Shown here: positions 35,615 through 43,236 of the stretch, piece after piece
How positions within the stretch are numbered: the first letter of the stretch is position 1
Layout: each line of letters starts with the position of its first letter
Assembly: GCF_010509075.1 (NCBI RefSeq)
Contig: NZ_CP048433.1
Location: forward strand, 1,984,001-2,048,000
Length of the DNA stretch: 64,000 nt
From: Collinsella aerofaciens ATCC 25986
Lineage (GTDB): Bacteria > Actinomycetota > Coriobacteriia > Coriobacteriales > Coriobacteriaceae
Direction: 5' to 3'
Notes under the pieces: generated by a model
Databases searched by the model: none
Told to the model about the DNA's origin: nothing
What the model saw: only the letters and a program-made list of their open reading frames with translations
Position numbers and translations under genes: made by a program

Positions 35615-35968
35615 TGTCAATCCGCCGCGAGAAGCACGGGTTCAAACGTTTTTTGCGGTGGACTGGCTCAATTTGGTTTCGATTTTGATCCGTTTGGCTT
35701 CGATTCGGACTAAGTGAGTAGACTTTTTGGTGCAGGACGAGCACAAAGCGCATCTGCTCTAGTAAAACCGCAGGTCACAGGGGTGGCGGTTTTGGGTGTG
35801 CTCTGCAGGTCGCGTAAAGTCTACTCACTTGTAATTTGGGCCTTTGGTCGTGGGGTTGCTGGTCCCGCTTTGGTTGTCGAGAGAGGGTGAATTGAAGCGC
35901 CCCCGCACGCTCCATGCTACAATCGCGGACATACCCCACAACTACATCTGCCTTCGAAAGGAGCCTGC
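35615..35968. other. Intergenic region with structured element, before yitT-like gene
   Basis: 354 bp without a gene. The first 90 bp contain two related TTTGGYTTCGATT words (35680-35707). The central 119 bp form the multi-stem element described at 35712-35830. The last 100 bp should contain the promoter of the YitT-like gene. Confidence 0.5.
35712..35830. ncRNA. Possible structured RNA or palindromic element with three nested stems
   Basis: Outer arms AAGTGAGTAGACTTT (35712-35726) and AAAGTCTACTCACTT (35816-35830) pair perfectly over 15 bp. Inside, GAGCACA pairs with TGTGCTC, and AAAACCGC with GCGGTTTT. The stems nest in register, as in a long interrupted hairpin RNA. It matches no riboswitch or housekeeping RNA that I recognise. 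It may equally be a mobile palindrome. Confidence 0.45.
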
Positions 35969-36976
35969 GTGGCGAACGCCATCGATCAGCTCACGGACCG
36001 AGTGCTCGTACTCGGCCGCCTCACCATCGTCCGCCGCGCTATTACTGCCGTGGCGGTCACGATTTCCGCCGTTCTCCAGACATTCCTGATCCAGGCGTTC
36101 ATTCAGCCCGCCGACTTGCTTCCGAGCGGCCTCACCGGCGTTGCGGTCCTGCTCGATCGCGTTACCTCGCTGGGCGGCGTTCACATCGACATTTCGCTCG
36201 GTATGCTCGCGCTCAACATCCCCGTGGCGCTCCTATGCTGGAGCGGCATTAGCAAGCGCTTCGTCATCTTCTCGATGATGCAGGTCGTGCTCTCGTCGCT
36301 GTTCCTCAACGTCTTTCACTTCGCTCCATTTTTGGGCGACAAGATCATGCTCATCATTTTTGGCGGCGTGGTCTCGGGTCTGGGCGCTGCCATCGCACTT
36401 AAATCCGGCGCATCCACCGGCGGCACCGACTTTATCGCGCTGTGGGTTTCCAACCACACGGGCAAGACCATCTGGGGCGTCATCTTTGGTTTCAACTGCT
36501 TTATCCTGGCGATCTTTGGCTTTATGTTTGGCTGGGACAAGGCGGCGTATTCCATCGTGTTCCAGTTTATTTCGACCAAGACCATCGACAGTTTCTATCG
36601 TCGCTACGATCGCGTGACGCTGCAGATTACGACACGCAAGGCAGACGAGGTCATGACTGCCTACGTAAACCATTTTCAGCACGGCATTAGCTGCGCCGAG
36701 GTCGTCGGCGGATACAGCCGCGAAAAGATGTACCTGCTGAACACCGTTGTTTCGACCTACGAGAGCCAGGACATTATCAAGTTGGTGTGCGACGTTGATC
36801 CCGGCGCCGTGATCAACGTGTTCCACACGCTCAACTTTGTGGGCGGCTGGTGGGGCGGTCATGTCGACGAGCCCATGCCCACGGCCGTTCCCGATCCCGA
36901 CAAGCCCGCACGCATGGCCAGCAGGCAGGCGCGCCTCAGCGAACAGGACAGCCTGCAGCAGGACGACGGCAAGTAG
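35969..36976 (+). CDS. YitT-family membrane protein (DUF161/DUF2179)
   Basis: A 335-residue protein with five or six membrane segments in the first ~190 residues (QAFIQPADLLPSGLTGVAVL, LKSGASTGGTDFIALW) and the cytosolic DUF2179 domain (about 205-285, REKMYLLNTVV, DPGAVINVFHT). A charged tail follows. The start is GTG 35969, set by AAAGGAG 5 nt upstream. The family is widespread in Firmicutes and Actinobacteria; function is not established. Confidence 0.88.
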   Translation: MANAIDQLTDRVLVLGRLTIVRRAITAVAVTISAVLQTFLIQAFIQPADLLPSGLTGVAVLLDRVTSLGGVHIDISLGMLALNIPVALLCWSGISKRFVIFSMMQVVLSSLFLNVFHFAPFLGDKIMLIIFGGVVSGLGAAIALKSGASTGGTDFIALWVSNHTGKTIWGVIFGFNCFILAIFGFMFGWDKAAYSIVFQFISTKTIDSFYRRYDRVTLQITTRKADEVMTAYVNHFQHGISCAEVVGGYSREKMYLLNTVVSTYESQDIIKLVCDVDPGAVINVFHTLNFVGGWWGGHVDEPMPTAVPDPDKPARMASRQARLSEQDSLQQDDGK

Positions 36977-37016
36977 GGTATTGGCATTTTGCCGGTCCTG
37001 CGCAACCCATCCGAAC

Positions 37017-37056
37017 GAGCCCCCCGAAAGCCCCGTTGCTTTCGAGGGCTCTCGTT
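37017..37056 (+). terminator. Terminator after the YitT-like gene
   Basis: Composite stem GAGCCC/GGGCTC and CGAAAGC/GCTTTCG with a small loop, followed by TCGTTT. It runs into the repeat copy at 37053. Confidence 0.7.
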
Positions 37057-37102
37057 TGCCCAGATAAAACCTACCAAAATGAAGCTGTCGCTTTTTGGTA
37101 GG
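37053..37102 (+). repeat. ACCTRCCAAAA palindrome, copy 3
   Basis: CGTTTGCCCAGATAAAACCT begins the copy, with right arm TTTTTGGTAGG. The centre has diverged (GAAGCTGTCGC instead of TAAACCTGTCCC). It shares the longer left flank with copy 4 at 46544. Confidence 0.75.
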
Positions 37103-37143
37103 GAGGGTGTATCGTTTTATCAATATGAGGTAACATGAAACTA

Positions 37144-37160
37144 GACGTTATATACGTATT
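37144..37160. promoter_or_regulatory. GACGTTATA motif upstream of GntR 2
   Basis: GACGTTATATACGTATT. It shares GACGTTATA with the PTS promoter (31004-31012) and the inverted TATAACG pair before the DMT gene. It lies 35 bp before the start codon in an A/T-rich leader, consistent with autoregulation by GntR 2. Confidence 0.45.
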
Positions 37161-37194
37161 AGAAATTTAGCTATTTTGATAAGAGTGATCAGAT

Positions 37195-37914
37195 ATGCCT
37201 GCGCCCAAAAATGCACCGCTTTACCAGCAGATTTATGACGAAATCAAGGATGCGATCGAGAAAGGTGTTTATGCACCCAAGGAGCGTATTCCGTCCGAGC
37301 TTGAACTAGCCGAGCAGTACGAGGTGAGCCGTATTACGGTGCGCCGCGCTGTCGAGGAGCTGTGCTCCGATGGTTACCTGGTTAAGCAGCAGGGCCGCGG
37401 CACCTTTGTCTCCACGCCGCACATCAACCGCCAGTTTCACGCCTCGACGCTGCAGACGTTTACCGCGCTGTGTGCCGGCAACGGCATGAAGGCCGGTGCG
37501 CACGTGATCGATCGCCAGATCGTTCCGGCGCGCCAAAACGAGATGGAGTTCTTTGGCCTGCAGAAGGATGCGCTGCTGCTGCATATCAAGCGCGTGCGTA
37601 CGGCCGACGGCGAGCCCATCTTTGAGGAGAACATCTTTGTGCCGTTTGACGCCTACCGTGAGCTGTTGACGGCCGATCTTGAGGACAAGTCGATTTTTGC
37701 CGAGGTCGAGCGTGTTGGCGGAACGCCGATTGTCTCGGTTGGCTACCGTACGGTCGAGGCCGTTCGAGCTAACGCCGAGCAGGCGGCCGAGCTGGGCATT
37801 GCTCCGCACGATCCGCTGCTCAACCTGCGTGCCGGCTTTACCGGTCCCGATGACGAGCCGGTTTTGATGGGTAAGCAGTACTACGTGGGATCGCGCTACG
37901 TTATGGTCATGTAA
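37195..37914 (+). CDS. GntR/UTRA-family regulator 2
   Basis: A 239-residue regulator. The winged helix (about 8-75) shows LYQQIYDEIKDAIEKGVY, ERIPSELELAEQYEVSRITV and GRGTFVS; a UTRA effector domain follows (about 90-235). It is closely similar to GntR 3 at 40219 (RIPSEXEL, ITVRRAXEEL, QQGRGTFV, GSRYV near the C-terminus), so the two are paralogues. The ribosome site is weak (AGAGTGAT). The shared GACGTTATA motif makes it the best candidate regulator of the PTS operon and DMT gene. The effector is likely a phosphorylated sugar or adduct (inference). Confidence 0.88.
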   Translation: MPAPKNAPLYQQIYDEIKDAIEKGVYAPKERIPSELELAEQYEVSRITVRRAVEELCSDGYLVKQQGRGTFVSTPHINRQFHASTLQTFTALCAGNGMKAGAHVIDRQIVPARQNEMEFFGLQKDALLLHIKRVRTADGEPIFEENIFVPFDAYRELLTADLEDKSIFAEVERVGGTPIVSVGYRTVEAVRANAEQAAELGIAPHDPLLNLRAGFTGPDDEPVLMGKQYYVGSRYVMVM

Positions 37915-37942
37915 GTTACGCGGTTTTACCAAACCGCGTAAC
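37915..37942 (+). terminator. Hairpin directly after GntR 2
   Basis: Perfect 12-bp stem GTTACGCGGTTT/AAACCGCGTAAC with loop TACC, starting on the base after the stop codon. No T-run follows. Confidence 0.55.
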
Positions 37943-37945
37943 GGC

Positions 37946-38054
37946 TCGACGCTGCAAACGCCCCTAAGCGGCAATCTGACGTTCAATCGTCGGTCGCGTA
38001 CCCAAAGTACGCTTCCCTCCTCTTTCACGTCACCTTGCTCGCTTAGGGGCGTTT
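37946..38054. repeat. Constant-core palindrome, family II copy A
   Basis: Outer arms AAACGCCCCTAAGCG (37956-37970) and CGCTTAGGGGCGTTT (38040-38054) are perfect over 15 bp. Inside, TGACGT/ACGTCA pairs and encloses a core with TTCAATCGTCGGT, the hairpin GCGTAC-CCAAA-GTACGC and CCCTCCTCTTTCA. The same core, inside different stems, occurs at 63650-63745. The left flank shares TCGACGCTGCAAACGCCCC and GGCAATCTG with 24947-24979. Confidence 0.83.
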
Positions 38055-38236
38055 TCGCTGACTTATGCTCAACCAGCGACGTTTGCGCGCTTGTCAAGAG
38101 ATTAGCCGTTGGGAAAGTGTCCAAAAATCCCACGCTCGTTCCTTTTGGATTGCGTTGCCCGTGGCCGACAGCCGTGCGGCACCGGTCCGCGTGGCGGCGT
38201 ATAATCGGCGGCAGATGACTTGGACGTTAGGAAACC

Positions 38237-40216
38237 ATGACCGATAGCATGCAGCAGATGGCGCTCGACACGCTCGGCGCCTATTTTGGCTACACCTCGT
38301 TTCGCCCGGGACAGGACCGCATGGTCGATGCGATCCTTGCCGGTCGCGATGCGCTGGGTGTTATGCCCACGGGTGCCGGCAAGTCCATTTGCTACCAGGT
38401 GCCCGCGCTCATGCTGCCCGGCATCACCTTTGTGGTGAGTCCGCTGCTGTCGCTTATGGAGGACCAGACCCGTGCGTTGCTCGCGGCGGGTGCGCGACCC
38501 AGCTATCTCAACTCCAGCCTTACTCCGGCCCAGCAAAACACCGTGCTCAAGCGGGCGCGCGAGGGCCGCTACCAGCTTATGTACGTGGCGCCCGAGCGCT
38601 TGCTCGAGCCGCGTTTTTTGGCCTTTGCGCAGGAGGCTGCGGGTTCCGCCGGCATTGGCGTGCCGCTCGTGGCCATTGACGAGGCCCACTGCGTAAGCCA
38701 ATGGGGTCAGGATTTCCGCCCCGCCTATCTGCAGATTCGTGAGTTCATCGATTCCCTGCCGCAGCGCCCCATCGTGGCGGCGTTTACCGCCACGGCGACC
38801 GAACGCGTGCGTGCGGATATTCAGCAGATGCTCGGCCTGCAAAACCCTGCGACGGTGGTGACGGGCTTCGATCGCAAGAATCTCTACTTTGGTTGCGAGG
38901 AGATGGGCGACAAGGCCAAGACTGCCTGGGTGCGCGACTATGTGATCGCGCATTCGAGCGAGAGCGGTATCGTGTATTGCTCGACCCGCAAGACGGTCGA
39001 TGCGCTGGCGGGCGAGCTTGCCGAGGCGCTGGGCCCCAGCGGCATTCGCGTTGGCCGCTACCATGCCGGCATGGGCAACGACGCCCGTCGCCAAAGCCAG
39101 CGCGCCTTTATCGACGACGATATCCAGGTGATGGTTGCCACCAACGCCTTTGGCATGGGCATCGACAAGCCCAACGTGCGCTACGTGATCCACAACAACG
39201 TGCCCGAGAGCATCGAAGCCTACTACCAGGAGGCGGGCCGCGCCGGCCGCGATGGCGACCCGGCCAGCTGCTACTTGCTGTGGAACGGCAACGATTTTCG
39301 CATGCGCCGCTTTCTGATCGACCGCGGCGATGCTGCCGATGAGGCGCTCGACGACGAGCAGCGCGCGTGGGCGCTCCAGAATCGATATCGTCTGCTCAGC
39401 CAGATGGAGGGCTACTGCAATACCACCGGCTGCCTGCGCGAATACATGCTGCGCTACTTTGGCGACGAGGCCGCGGCCGAGCATGCCGCGGCCAGTACGG
39501 GCGGCACCGCCGCGGACGACGTCGAGAGCTGCGGCAACTGCAGCAACTGCCTCACGCAGTTCGAGGTCGAGGACGTCACCGATATGGCCCGCGCCGCCGT
39601 GCGCTACGTGGCCACGCGTCCCATGCGCTTTGGCAAGTCGCTCATCGCCGATGTGCTCCACGGCGGCAACACCGAGCGCATTCGCCAGATGCATCTGGAC
39701 GAGGACCGCGGCTACGGTGAGCTGTCGAGCGAATCGGTCGGGCGCATCAAGGACATCATCGGCCAGCTGTGCGGCCGCGGTTATCTGGCCACCTCGCAGG
39801 GGCAGTACCCGGTCGTGGGGCTGGGTCCGCGTGCCGTCGAGGTCGAGGATGAGGCGTTCGCCTTTACCGTTAAGCGTCGTGCGTCCAAGCGCAAAGCTTC
39901 GGCCCGCGCCCGCCGCGCCGTCGATCTGCTGCGCGAGGAGGCCGAGCTGGATCAGCGCCCGCGTGTTGGCGACGATGCCGAGCTGTTCGAGCGCCTGCGT
40001 GCCCTGCGCAAGGAGATCTCGACGGAGCTGGAGATGGCGCCGTACATGGTCTTTTCCGACAAGGCCCTGCGCGGCCTGTGCCGCCTACGCCCACAGACGC
40101 GCGACGAGCTTATCCAGGTCAACGGCATCGGCGAGAAAAAAGCCGACGCCTTTGGCGAGCAGTTTATGGCGGCGATTGAAGAATTTGAGTCCGAGCATGC
40201 GCGGGATGGAGCGTAA
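38237..40216 (+). CDS. recQ: ATP-dependent DNA helicase RecQ
   Basis: A 659-residue helicase. FGYTSFRPGQ (motif 0), Walker A MPTGAGKSICYQVPA, DEAH box AIDEAHCVSQWGQDFR, TATATERV and the C-terminal motifs AFGMGIDKPNVR and QEAGRAGRDG. The RecQ-C zinc motif is visible as YCNTTGCLR with CGNCSNC. An HRDC domain ends the protein (ELIQVNGIGEKKADAFGE). It unwinds recombination intermediates. Its stop is only 2 nt before the ATG of GntR 3, so the two are translationally coupled, an unexpected partnership. Confidence 0.95.
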   Translation: MTDSMQQMALDTLGAYFGYTSFRPGQDRMVDAILAGRDALGVMPTGAGKSICYQVPALMLPGITFVVSPLLSLMEDQTRALLAAGARPSYLNSSLTPAQQNTVLKRAREGRYQLMYVAPERLLEPRFLAFAQEAAGSAGIGVPLVAIDEAHCVSQWGQDFRPAYLQIREFIDSLPQRPIVAAFTATATERVRADIQQMLGLQNPATVVTGFDRKNLYFGCEEMGDKAKTAWVRDYVIAHSSESGIVYCSTRKTVDALAGELAEALGPSGIRVGRYHAGMGNDARRQSQRAFIDDDIQVMVATNAFGMGIDKPNVRYVIHNNVPESIEAYYQEAGRAGRDGDPASCYLLWNGNDFRMRRFLIDRGDAADEALDDEQRAWALQNRYRLLSQMEGYCNTTGCLREYMLRYFGDEAAAEHAAASTGGTAADDVESCGNCSNCLTQFEVEDVTDMARAAVRYVATRPMRFGKSLIADVLHGGNTERIRQMHLDEDRGYGELSSESVGRIKDIIGQLCGRGYLATSQGQYPVVGLGPRAVEVEDEAFAFTVKRRASKRKASARARRAVDLLREEAELDQRPRVGDDAELFERLRALRKEISTELEMAPYMVFSDKALRGLCRLRPQTRDELIQVNGIGEKKADAFGEQFMAAIEEFESEHARDGA

Positions 40217-40218
40217 CG

Positions 40219-40974
40219 ATGGCATTCGACGATAAAACCGACCGCACTGACGTGCCCGCCGTGCCGCTGTACCAACAGGTCATGGATGACCTAAAGGGCG
40301 AGATCGCGCGCGGTGTGTACCCCGCCGGCTCGCGCATTCCTTCCGAGATGGAGCTCGTGAAGTACTACGGCGTGGGACGCATCACCGTGCGCCGCGCCAT
40401 CGAGGAGCTGTCGCGCGCGGGGTATCTCAACCGCCAGCAGGGGAGGGGCACGTTTGTGTGCGCGCCCAAGCTCAAGCGCAAGATTGTCCAGAAGGGTGAC
40501 GTTCAGAGCTTTTCCGAGGGTTGCGCTGCCAACGACATGGTGGCCGGAGCACGTCTGGTGTCACGCACGGTGGTTGCGGCGACGCGCGAGGACGCGGCGT
40601 TTTTTGGGGTGGAACCCGGCTGCGAGCTCATCGTTGTCGAGCGCGTGCGCACGGCAGACGGCGTGCCCGTCATGCTCGAGAACAACGCCTTCGTGCTGGC
40701 CGACCATCCCTATCTGCAGACGCTTGCCGACAAGGACCTCACGGACAATTCCATCTTTGCGCTCGTTGCCGAGCATTCGGGCCGCGCGCCGCTCAAATCC
40801 GACCCCTGCACCGTGGAGATTGCGCTTGCCGATGCTCAGGCAGCCCCGCTGCTGGAGGTGCCGGTCGGCGAGCCGCTCTTCTATATGGAGGCGTACTTTA
40901 CCGATGCGGACGAGCGGCCCTTGCTGCTCGGACGCCAAAAGATCGTGGGCTCGCGCTACGTGTTCGACATCTAA
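40219..40974 (+). CDS. GntR/UTRA-family regulator 3
   Basis: A 251-residue paralogue of GntR 2. Winged helix (about 18-85: LYQQVMDDLKGEIARGVY, SRIPSEMELVKYYGVGRITV, GRGTFVC) and UTRA domain (about 100-248). It begins 2 nt after the recQ stop, without a separate promoter visible. The SIS gene at 41119 follows after 144 bp; that gap contains two direct repeats (40984 and 41046) likely to be its operators. It probably represses SIS gene 3. Confidence 0.88.
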   Translation: MAFDDKTDRTDVPAVPLYQQVMDDLKGEIARGVYPAGSRIPSEMELVKYYGVGRITVRRAIEELSRAGYLNRQQGRGTFVCAPKLKRKIVQKGDVQSFSEGCAANDMVAGARLVSRTVVAATREDAAFFGVEPGCELIVVERVRTADGVPVMLENNAFVLADHPYLQTLADKDLTDNSIFALVAEHSGRAPLKSDPCTVEIALADAQAAPLLEVPVGEPLFYMEAYFTDADERPLLLGRQKIVGSRYVFDI

Positions 40975-40983
40975 CGTCCATAG

Positions 40984-41000
40984 ATAGAACAACATAGAAC
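40984..41000 (+). promoter_or_regulatory. Operator-like repeat, copy 1 (GntR 3 / SIS 3)
   Basis: ATAGAACAACATAGAAC. It is identical at 16 of 17 positions to 41046-41062 and in the same orientation, 62 bp apart, which is about six helical turns. Each copy contains two ATAGRAC half sites 10 bp apart. Confidence 0.65.
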
Positions 41001-41045
41001 AAGTTTGGTGAAATGACTTCACGAGCGTCGTCGTGCGTGCTATAA

Positions 41046-41062
41046 ATAGGACAACATAGAAC
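41046..41062 (+). promoter_or_regulatory. Operator-like repeat, copy 2 (GntR 3 / SIS 3)
   Basis: ATAGGACAACATAGAAC. It overlaps the TATAAATAG sequence (41041 on) that resembles a -10 element, so binding here would block transcription of SIS gene 3. Confidence 0.65.
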
Positions 41063-41118
41063 GACCGCAGGTACGAGCTGTCGTCGTTCAAAACCGCCAC
41101 ACAAGGAGGAAAACCAGG

Positions 41119-42087
41119 ATGAACGCACATGATCTGGTTCAGGAAATCATCGAGCGCAAGGGCAAGATTGAGAACGTCTTTTGGATCGCTTGCGGCGGTT
41201 CGATGATCGACCTGATGCCGGCTAACGAGCTGCTCAAGCGCGAGGCCACCACGTTTACCTCGACGGTCTACACTGCACGCGAGTTTTGCCTGATGGCCCC
41301 CAAGAGCCTTGGCGAGAAGTCGCTCGTTATTGCCTGCAGCCACAGCGGCAACACGCAGGAGGTCGTCGACGGCTGCGAGATGGCGCTGGCTGCCGGCGCC
41401 GAGGTCGTTGCCCTCACCGACTGCGAGGGCTCCAAGATCGATAACGGCAAGTGGACCACCTGGGTCTATCCGTGGGGCGAGGGCGTGTCACAGGTCGAGG
41501 TGCCGCAGGGCATCGGCGCTCTGATCGCCGCCGAGCTGCTCGACCAGCAGGAAGGCTACGAGGCACTCGCTGACATGTACGAGGGCCTCAAGCAGATGGA
41601 TGCGCTGCTGCCCGCCGCCCGCGAGAAGGTCAACGCCGAGCTGGGCGATCGCTTTGCCGAGCTCTGCCAGCAGCACAAGTTCTTCTATATCCTTGGTTCC
41701 GGCCCCAACTTTAGCCAGACCTATGCCATGGCCATCTGCTCGCTCATGGAGATGCAGTGGCAGCACTGCTGCTACATCCACTCCGGCGAGTACTTCCACG
41801 GCCCCTTCGAGGCCACCGAGCCCGGCGTGTTCTACTTCGTGCAGCTCGGATCGGGCGAGTGCCGCCCCATGGAGGAGCGCGCGCTGGCGTTCCTCAACAC
41901 GCATACCGATACGGTAATGGTGCTCGATGCACTCGAGTACGGCGTGGGCGAGGTGCCCGCCAGCGTGCGTTCGTACCTGGAGCCGATCTTCTTCTACAAC
42001 ATGAGCTGCGAGCTGCGCGCCGCCCGCGGAAAGGTGTTCGACCACAGCCCTGAGATTCGTCGCTACATGGGCATCGAGCAGTACTAA
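41119..42087 (+). CDS. SIS-domain protein, FrlB-like deglycase/isomerase (paralogue 3)
   Basis: A 322-residue double-SIS protein. FWIACGGSMIDLMPANEL and IACSHSGNTQEVV bind the phosphosugar, and HSGEYFHGPFEATE carries the HGPFE segment. It ends RRYMGIEQY, divergent from the WKLxY tail of paralogues 1 and 2. AAGGAGGAAAACC precedes the ATG. There is no transporter next to it, so it may rely on the PTS at 31 kb. The distinct regulator implies a distinct substrate. Fructoselysine-6-phosphate deglycase (FrlB) is the nearest characterised type I recognise. Confidence 0.82.
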   Translation: MNAHDLVQEIIERKGKIENVFWIACGGSMIDLMPANELLKREATTFTSTVYTAREFCLMAPKSLGEKSLVIACSHSGNTQEVVDGCEMALAAGAEVVALTDCEGSKIDNGKWTTWVYPWGEGVSQVEVPQGIGALIAAELLDQQEGYEALADMYEGLKQMDALLPAAREKVNAELGDRFAELCQQHKFFYILGSGPNFSQTYAMAICSLMEMQWQHCCYIHSGEYFHGPFEATEPGVFYFVQLGSGECRPMEERALAFLNTHTDTVMVLDALEYGVGEVPASVRSYLEPIFFYNMSCELRAARGKVFDHSPEIRRYMGIEQY

Positions 42088-42136
42088 GTAACGGGAAAAG
42101 TATTCACCTTCGATTCGCAGGGGCACTGCGTGAGTC

Positions 42137-42179
42137 AAAAAAGCGGGCCGCGCCGGTGGGTTTCCGGCGCGGCCCGCTT
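42137..42179 (-). terminator. Terminator between convergent SIS 3 and dehydrogenase genes
   Basis: Perfect 16-bp stem AAGCGGGCCGCGCCGG / CCGGCGCGGCCCGCTT with a 7-nt loop. The T-run (complement of AAAAAA at 42137-42142) follows it on the minus strand, so it mainly ends the dehydrogenase transcript, though the stem will also affect the plus strand. Confidence 0.9.
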
Positions 42180-42220
42180 AGTATCGCGCATAGATTCGCA
42201 AGGTTGCGGTAGCCAGCGGC

Positions 42221-43198
42221 CTACTTTGCGTCGTAGGCCTCGGCGTCCCACCAGTCGAGCTGGGCGATGTTGTCGCGGATGTGCTGGCAGCTCTTGTGGA
42301 GGCCCTCGAGCTCGTGCTCGGACAGGTCCAGCGTGTAGACCTCCTCGACGCCCTCGGCACCGATCACGCACGGCAGGGAGGTGAAGATGCCCTCCTCGCC
42401 ATACTGGCCGGTCATAAGCGTAGAGGCCGAAAGCACGGCATGCTCGTTGTGCAGCACGGCGGCGCAAACGCGCGCGGCGGAGTTGGCGACGGCGTACTCG
42501 GTGCACTGTTTGCCCTGGTAGGTTACGTAGCCGCCCTTGCGCGCGAGCTCCTCGACCTCCATGTGGTCAAAGGCGTACTTGTCGGGGTTCTCGGCCTGAA
42601 GCTCGTTAAGGCTCTTGCCGGCGATGGTTGCGGCCTTAAAGGCAGCCAGCTGGCTAAAGCCGTGCTCGCCGATCATGTAGGCGTCGACGGACTTGGGGCT
42701 TACGCCGACCTTCTTGGAGATCTCGGTGCGCAGGCGGGCGGAGTCCAGGCCGCAACCCGAGCCGATGATCTTCTTGGGATCGTAGCCGGTCAGGTGCCAC
42801 AGCTCGGTGCACACGACGTCGCAGGGGTTGGAGATGCTCACGAAGATGCCGTCGAAGCCGGCGTCGACGATGCGCTTGGCAAAGGAGCGGGCGGCGTCGG
42901 TGGTAAAGAACAGCTCGCCGTCGCGGTTGCCGGCGGCCAGCGCGACCTTGCCGGCGGCGTTGACGATGACGTCGCAGCAGGCAAGCTCCTCGTAGTGGTC
43001 GTAGCAGTTGACGATCTTGGTGTTGTACGGGACAAACGAAAGGGAGTCGCGCAGGTCCTGAACCTCGGACGTCACCTTGGCCTCGTTGATATCGCACAGG
43101 TACAGCTCGTCGGCAATGCCCTGCATGAGCAGGCTGTTGGCGACATGTGCTCCTACGTGGCCCTGGCCGACCACACCGATCTTACGCGTCTGGTACAT
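42221..43198 (-). CDS. L-lactate / L-2-hydroxyisocaproate dehydrogenase family enzyme
   Basis: A 325-residue NAD-dependent 2-hydroxyacid dehydrogenase of the LDH/MDH fold. The Rossmann motif is GVVGQGHVGAHVA, with cofactor Asp in LCDINEAK; ISNPCDVV and IGEHGFSQ (catalytic His) are conserved. The substrate loop NAAGKVALAAGNRDGE and the segment ARKGGYVTYQGKQ look more like L-hydroxyisocaproate dehydrogenase than classical L-LDH, where GAxQKPGETR is expected. It may reduce branched 2-oxoacids. GAAAGGATACATATA precedes the ATG. It is divergent from metA. Confidence 0.82.
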   Translation of the reverse strand: MYQTRKIGVVGQGHVGAHVANSLLMQGIADELYLCDINEAKVTSEVQDLRDSLSFVPYNTKIVNCYDHYEELACCDVIVNAAGKVALAAGNRDGELFFTTDAARSFAKRIVDAGFDGIFVSISNPCDVVCTELWHLTGYDPKKIIGSGCGLDSARLRTEISKKVGVSPKSVDAYMIGEHGFSQLAAFKAATIAGKSLNELQAENPDKYAFDHMEVEELARKGGYVTYQGKQCTEYAVANSAARVCAAVLHNEHAVLSASTLMTGQYGEEGIFTSLPCVIGAEGVEEVYTLDLSEHELEGLHKSCQHIRDNIAQLDWWDAEAYDAK

Positions 43199-43236
43199 TA
43201 TATGTATCCTTTCGGCCGAGTTTTTCGCGTCGAACC

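Noticed and set aside
35712-35830. Riboswitch or 6S-type RNA
   Set aside because: The conserved cores of TPP, SAM, cobalamin, lysine, glycine or FMN riboswitches, and the open central bubble of 6S RNA, are not seen. I list it only as an unidentified structured element.
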